The translations under genes were made by a program, and so were the position numbers. The notes below the pieces were generated by a model that saw nothing but the letters and a program-made list of their open reading frames with translations, made no database searches and was not told where the DNA came from. A DNA stretch of 9,819 nucleotides, taken from an archaeon (GTDB taxonomy: Archaea; Asgardarchaeota; Hermodarchaeia; Hermodarchaeales; Hermodarchaeaceae). The DNA is taken from positions 1 through 9,819 of the forward strand of contig JABXGS010000078.1 in NCBI GenBank assembly GCA_016550425.1, written 5' to 3'. This document shows, one piece after another, positions 6,071 through 9,819 of the stretch. Numbering within the stretch: the first letter of the stretch is position 1; each line of letters opens with the position of its first letter.

Positions 6071-7681
6071 ATGGCAAAATCCCCTAAACTTGATACTAAA
6101 ATAAAGGCTGTCACAATTTACCGCAACGGTGCCAAAATTGAACGTGCAGGGACTATCGAATTAAAACCCGGCACTCACAAACTCGAAATCTCTAATCTCA
6201 CTCGCTATTTAGATAAGGAAAGTGTCCGTGTTTCAGGTCGTGGTCATGCTACAATTGTCAGCTTCGACACAGTAGATACAACAGTTGAAGTCAGCGGCTA
6301 CTCAAAACTTGATACACTCATTAAAAAACGTGAAAATCTACAAAAGCAGCTTACCCAAATCCAAAGTGAACTCGAACGCCTAACCCGGCGAATGAATTTC
6401 TATACCCAGGTTCTCGATAATTCCGCAGGAGAATTTTCCCGGTGGATTCCTGCAGGAGAAAGTGATGTTGAGCAATTAAGCTCACTAGAGACTTTAGTTA
6501 CAACCCAGCTTGATAATCTTCACAAACACCAAATCAAATTACACGAAGACCGTGAAAAGGTGCAAAAAGAAATCGCAATTCTTAACCGGGAAATCGAAAA
6601 GTTCCGAAGCGAAGTTAACCAATACGAAATCACCAACAGTATTTTCGTGAATGTTGAAGCCCATAAACTGGGAAAATGTGAGTTTAACATCTCCTACTTC
6701 GTAAACAATGCATACTGGGAACCTACTTACGATTTTGTCCTCTCAGAGGAATCAACCGATGTCACTATGTTCACCGTAGTCCAAAATAATACCCAAGAAG
6801 ATTGGGACAAAGTGAATCTCACAGTGTCCACGGCATCTCGGCGGACAGCATCAATAACAGAACCATCACCCTACTTTGTGTCAATCTATCGACCTCCTCC
6901 CCCCCGGAGGGCACGAAGAGAATTAGCAAAATCCGCTAAGATGGCACCGGCTGTGGCTTCAGGAGCTGCATTTGACGAAGCTGAAGCCGAGGAATTCGCG
7001 GTGATGCCAGAAGAACCACTTCCGGATATGGCTCCGCCACCGATTACAGCGACTGCTATGGAAGTAGGCGGAGTCTACGTTTTTGTTCTTCCAGATCCTG
7101 TCAAAGTAGTCGCCGATGGTGAACCCCATGCTTTTCCAACAAGTCAAATCAGACTAGAAGCTGATAGGAAATTCTTCTGGAATGCCGTAGACTATGCCGA
7201 AGCAATCGAAGTAACCACCATTGAAAACGGTGATCGCGTCTTGCTTCCTGGTAAAGCACGAATCTACTTCCAAGATGAATATCTTGGTGAAACTCATCTG
7301 AGTCTCGTCGCGCCTAACGAGAAAGTTGATGTGGGTATGCGTTTCTCCTACGATCTGAAAGTTGAAAAGAAGCTAGTGGCGAAAAGCACAGAAAAGAAGG
7401 GACTGCTCAAAGGGAACGTCGCCAGAGACTACGCCTATGAATTGATAATCAAGAATTTCCGGAATAAACTGAGTGCAGTAAAAATAATGGATCGCATTCC
7501 CCATAGCGATTCCGAGATTATTAAGATTGACGACCGTAAATTTTCTCCTCAACCAACTAAAGATGAACTCGGAATCCTAACCTGGGAAATAGAAGTTCCC
7601 AAAGAAGGGGAAACCAAAATCATCTACTCTTTCCAAGTGGAATATCCACGTGGAGAAACAATTACTCCACCCCTACCATAG
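6071..7681 (+). CDS. DUF4140/DUF4139 protein (MuiA-like family)
   Basis: A 536-residue member of the mucoidy-inhibitor-A-like family, whose molecular function is not known. Domains in order: an N-terminal DUF4140-like beta domain (about 10-75, with VTIYRNGAKIERAGTIELKPG), two predicted coiled-coil segments (about 81-113 and 137-185), and a C-terminal DUF4139 domain from about 190 to the end. Within the latter, NNAYWEPTYDF and QEDWDKVNLTVSTA match the usual family motifs. A Pro/Ala/Glu-rich insert (about 272-332, starting RPPPPRRARR) probably forms a flexible loop. There is no signal peptide or membrane segment, so the protein is likely cytosolic, unlike many bacterial relatives that are exported. 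A start at TTG 6050 would add seven residues. It is followed after 22 bases by the next gene, a likely operon partner. Confidence 0.9.
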   Translation: MAKSPKLDTKIKAVTIYRNGAKIERAGTIELKPGTHKLEISNLTRYLDKESVRVSGRGHATIVSFDTVDTTVEVSGYSKLDTLIKKRENLQKQLTQIQSELERLTRRMNFYTQVLDNSAGEFSRWIPAGESDVEQLSSLETLVTTQLDNLHKHQIKLHEDREKVQKEIAILNREIEKFRSEVNQYEITNSIFVNVEAHKLGKCEFNISYFVNNAYWEPTYDFVLSEESTDVTMFTVVQNNTQEDWDKVNLTVSTASRRTASITEPSPYFVSIYRPPPPRRARRELAKSAKMAPAVASGAAFDEAEAEEFAVMPEEPLPDMAPPPITATAMEVGGVYVFVLPDPVKVVADGEPHAFPTSQIRLEADRKFFWNAVDYAEAIEVTTIENGDRVLLPGKARIYFQDEYLGETHLSLVAPNEKVDVGMRFSYDLKVEKKLVAKSTEKKGLLKGNVARDYAYELIIKNFRNKLSAVKIMDRIPHSDSEIIKIDDRKFSPQPTKDELGILTWEIEVPKEGETKIIYSFQVEYPRGETITPPLP

Positions 7682-7703
7682 CTAATCCTTTGTGGTAACT
7701 TGT

Positions 7704-8300
7704 ATGGCACGATCTGAAAAATCCGTGAAAAGTCACCCAGATCTTCAGGGCTCATCACGGACTCAGCGCTACTTTCTAACCCCCTCTTTACACCCTCACG
7801 GATGGAAGTTAACGATTCAAGAAGAGGGCGGTCCCTCTCTCTACCAAATCATTAGACATCCCACAGTTCCCCCTTTCTTCAAGCTTCGTTCTCTCAAATC
7901 CCAAAAAGATGCGGTTCTGAAAATCAAATCCACAAGGATCGAAGATATTACGCGCTATTCTTTGGTTGAAAAAAATCAAGAGCAATTATCAATTCGCTCA
8001 ACTAGCACCTCGCCTGTTGTTTTTCTCCGTAATCAACAACGAAAAACTATCGGGCACTTTTTACCAATAAGTCCAGAAATCATTCTCCTACGAACCCCAA
8101 ATGCTACAGTTGCACGTTTACGACTTAAAGAAAAACCCCCACCTTTGCGGCTCCAAATCGAATGCGAAATCAGAGATAAGCAACAGTGGCTTTTTGCTGT
8201 CCTTCTCTATTCGATTTTTCGCATCGAGGTCGCTGAATCAGTTCCGTTACCTCAAGAGAAACCTCCTGAAAAAATAAACGATACCTCATCAAACACCTAA
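7704..8300 (+). CDS. Unrecognised protein, possibly tubby/LURP-one-like fold
   Basis: A 198-residue protein, starting at the ATG at 7704; a GTG at 7692 would add four residues. I cannot assign it to a family with certainty. The first 20 residues and the last 20 look disordered. The middle is a series of short alternating strands (WKLTIQEE, LYQIIRH, FFKLRSL, AVLKIKS, ATVARLRLKE, LRLQIECEI) that ends in a hydrophobic helix (QQWLFAVLLYSIFRIEV). A strand-rich barrel closed by a C-terminal hydrophobic helix is the layout of LURP-one-related, tubby-like and scramblase-like proteins, so that fold is my hypothesis. The helix could instead be a membrane anchor. It lies 22 bases after the DUF4139 gene and is probably cotranscribed with it. 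Confidence 0.7.
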   Translation: MARSEKSVKSHPDLQGSSRTQRYFLTPSLHPHGWKLTIQEEGGPSLYQIIRHPTVPPFFKLRSLKSQKDAVLKIKSTRIEDITRYSLVEKNQEQLSIRSTSTSPVVFLRNQQRKTIGHFLPISPEIILLRTPNATVARLRLKEKPPPLRLQIECEIRDKQQWLFAVLLYSIFRIEVAESVPLPQEKPPEKINDTSSNT

Positions 8301-8350
8301 ACTGTAACTCCTGAAGCTTTTAGAATAAGAATCACCAAATCTCACACAAG

Positions 8351-8379
8351 ATGTATTTATTCGGGAACGATGGAAGTGA
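8351..8379 (+). promoter_or_regulatory. Possible TATA box and Shine-Dalgarno site of the RNase Z-like gene
   Basis: TGTATTTATT at 8352-8361 could serve as a TATA box. GGAAGTGA at 8372-8379 resembles the archaeal GGAGGTGA ribosome-binding site and lies 9 bases before the ATG at 8389, fixing that start. The ATG at 8370 is out of frame. Confidence 0.45.
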
Positions 8380-8388
8380 CATTTCTAA

Positions 8389-9159
8389 ATGGAAATTGAA
8401 GTATTAGGCAGCTCCTCATTTATCCCAACTATCAAAGGAAGCTGGTCAAGCTTTCTCGTTAACCTAGGACGTGGTGAACGAATCCTCATCGACGCCGGGA
8501 CTCGGAGGCTTCTAGGTCGACGACAAGACATTCTTTCTGTAAGCCATATCTTCATCACCCATCGTCACCCAGACCACATCATGTTTCTTGGGGCACTAAT
8601 AAGGCGAATGAAACTGAACAAACGCAAGAAACCTCTAACGATATTCTGTCCTATCAACGCATTTTATCATATCACCGGGTATATCCGATTCTATAATCCG
8701 CGGGGTATCCCTGACTTTATTAATTTCGAAAGCTTCACTCCCAGCAAGCCCACATATCTAATGACATTATCGAAGTCTAAGACCGAAATGTGGGCTGCAG
8801 CTGCTTGCCATACAACCATGGCAGCCGGATATGGCATTATCCAGGGCGACACCAAGGTCGTTATTGTGCCTGATACAGCGCCAAATTGTAAACCTGTATT
8901 AGCCCTTGCGAAAGGCGCAACAGCCCTTTTTCATGATACCACCTTTCCTACGGCAGTTCACAACTATGCAACTGCGAAGGGACATTCAAGTCCAGAAGGG
9001 GCAGGTATGGATGCAGCGAAGGCAGGCGTTAAAACGCTAATACTAATTCATACGAGTCGAGTTCGCTCTCGAAATGCGCATAATCTTTTTGCGGGTGCGG
9101 CAAGATATTTCGCTGGAGAAATTCATGTTGGCGAAGACACCTCAACATTCACATTTTAA
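8389..9159 (+). CDS. RNase Z-like metallo-beta-lactamase-fold protein
   Basis: A 256-residue MBL-superfamily protein of the RNase Z/PhnP-like branch. It starts MEIEVLGSSSFIPT, like the GTSSxxPT opening of that branch. The probable metal ligands are His58, His60, Asp62 and His63 (THRHPDH), His141 (ACHTTM), Asp162 (VPDTAP, where RNase Z has SGDT) and His221 (LIHTSR). The downstream blocks FHDTTF (182-186) and GHSSPEGAG (198-206) resemble the HEATF and HSTAxxA blocks of tRNase Z. The protein is shorter than the roughly 300-residue tRNase Z, and I see no clear GP-rich tRNA-binding arm. It may process tRNA 3' ends or act on a cyclic phosphodiester; I cannot tell which. Its TAA shares a base with a possible ATG of the next gene. 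Confidence 0.85.
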   Translation: MEIEVLGSSSFIPTIKGSWSSFLVNLGRGERILIDAGTRRLLGRRQDILSVSHIFITHRHPDHIMFLGALIRRMKLNKRKKPLTIFCPINAFYHITGYIRFYNPRGIPDFINFESFTPSKPTYLMTLSKSKTEMWAAAACHTTMAAGYGIIQGDTKVVIVPDTAPNCKPVLALAKGATALFHDTTFPTAVHNYATAKGHSSPEGAGMDAAKAGVKTLILIHTSRVRSRNAHNLFAGAARYFAGEIHVGEDTSTFTF

Positions 9160-9819
9160 TGCTCAGACCGAGAAATGAATTCTTGATGAACTTTTCATAT
9201 GCAAAGAGAGAAGCACCAGTAGTTGCGTGTCTAGGTGAACTACTTATTGACTTCATCGCCGAGGAAACCGGATCCTTAGATGTTGCTAAATCATTTCGGA
9301 GATATCCTGGTGGGGCTCCAGCAAATGTGGCTGTTGGCATTGCTCGATTGGGTGTGGCAAGTGGTTTTATTGGGAAAGTTGGCGCTGACACTTTTGGAAA
9401 TTTCCTCATATCGGTTCTAAAGCAAAATAATGTAAACACAAGCGCCATCATCCAAACATCCAAGGCACCAACTGCGCTAGCCTTCGTAAGTCGTTCGGCA
9501 TCGGGGGATCGTGATTTTCTATTTTACCGTAATCCTTGTGCTGATCTCCTTCTAAGTAAAGCAGAGCTTCCACACGCATGGTTTAATCAGCTAGAGTTTT
9601 TACATGTCGGGGGTGTAAGTCTAACTCGGGAACCAAGTCGGCACGCCACAATTCATGCTGCAAAGCTCGCTAGGCAAAAAGGGGCCAAGGTCACCTTTGA
9701 TCCAAACCTACGGTTAGATCTATGGGCTGATGGAATTGATGAATGTCGCAAGGTCGCCCACAATCTCCTCGGATATGTTAACATCTTCTTACCTTCGCGT
9801 GAAGAACTACTGGAACTAA
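9159..9819 (+). CDS. PfkB-family sugar kinase, fructokinase-like, 3' partial
   Basis: A ribokinase/PfkB-family kinase cut off by the right window edge after 220 codons. It most resembles bacterial-type fructokinases, which phosphorylate fructose to fructose 6-phosphate. Motifs seen in order: CLGELLIDF, PGGAPANVAVGIARLG with IGKVGADTFGNFL (PfkB signature 1), PTALAFVS, DFLFYRNPCADLLL, EFLHVGGVSLTREPSR and TFDPNLRLDLW, all as in fructokinases. The catalytic DTxGAGD signature lies beyond the window. The start may be the ATG at 9159, which overlaps the previous TAA as TAATG, or the in-frame ATG at 9186, which is nine residues shorter and sits closer to the conserved region. Neither has a clear Shine-Dalgarno site. 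Substrate assignment is by motif resemblance only. Confidence 0.9.
   Translation, partial: MLRPRNEFLMNFSYAKREAPVVACLGELLIDFIAEETGSLDVAKSFRRYPGGAPANVAVGIARLGVASGFIGKVGADTFGNFLISVLKQNNVNTSAIIQTSKAPTALAFVSRSASGDRDFLFYRNPCADLLLSKAELPHAWFNQLEFLHVGGVSLTREPSRHATIHAAKLARQKGAKVTFDPNLRLDLWADGIDECRKVAHNLLGYVNIFLPSREELLEL

Noticed and set aside
6893..6910. CCTCC...GGAGG inverted repeat inside the DUF4139 gene
   Set aside because: It is explained by the proline-arginine codons of the linker, and no start codon follows at a suitable distance.
9149..9463. 104-residue minus-strand ORF at the right end
   Set aside because: It is antisense to the clear PfkB signature of the fructokinase-like gene, so it is a shadow frame.

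Overview
The window is gene-dense, of moderate GC (mid-40s percent by eye), and carries no integrase, transposase, CRISPR array, tRNA or rRNA that I can see. The gene content is M29 aminopeptidase, cytosolic sulfite-oxidase-like protein, DUF4139 protein, two metallo-beta-lactamase-fold proteins and a fructokinase-like PfkB protein. Together with short, often leader-poor intergenic regions, possible TATA-like boxes and occasional strong Shine-Dalgarno sites, this fits an archaeal chromosome. An Asgard-type lineage such as Thorarchaeia is my guess from general feel only. A bacterial origin is not excluded.

Layout: (1) 1-1794 is the C-terminal two thirds of a P2-type cation ATPase, cut by the window edge just after its phosphorylation site. 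(2) 1867-2979 is an M29-type aminopeptidase. (3) 2990-3220 is the only clear minus-strand gene, a 76-residue alpha/beta protein of unknown function, convergent with the aminopeptidase. (4) 3373-3945 is a short sulfite-oxidase-like molybdopterin protein. (5) 3946-4265 has no protein gene but holds three adjacent hairpins. On the minus strand the last of these has a GCAA tetraloop and is followed by a T-tract, so a small minus-strand RNA or terminator is possible. (6) 4266-4964 (MBL-fold hydrolase) and 4980-5810 (polytopic membrane protein, perhaps ECF S-component-like) look like an operon, followed by about 260 bases with only doubtful small reading frames. (7) 6071-7681 is a DUF4140/DUF4139 (MuiA-like) protein, followed closely by 7704-8300, an unrecognised protein that may have a tubby/LURP-one-like fold. 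(8) 8389-9159 is an RNase Z-like MBL protein whose stop overlaps a possible start of a fructokinase-like PfkB gene that runs off the right edge.

Most genes look like unrelated metabolic or housekeeping functions that happen to be neighbours, and I do not see a clear new multi-gene system. The points most worth a second look are the altered ion-binding residues in M6 of the ATPase, the hairpin cluster at 3954-4032, the DUF4139/tubby-like pair, the small minus-strand gene, and the possibly frameshifted small ORF after the membrane protein.
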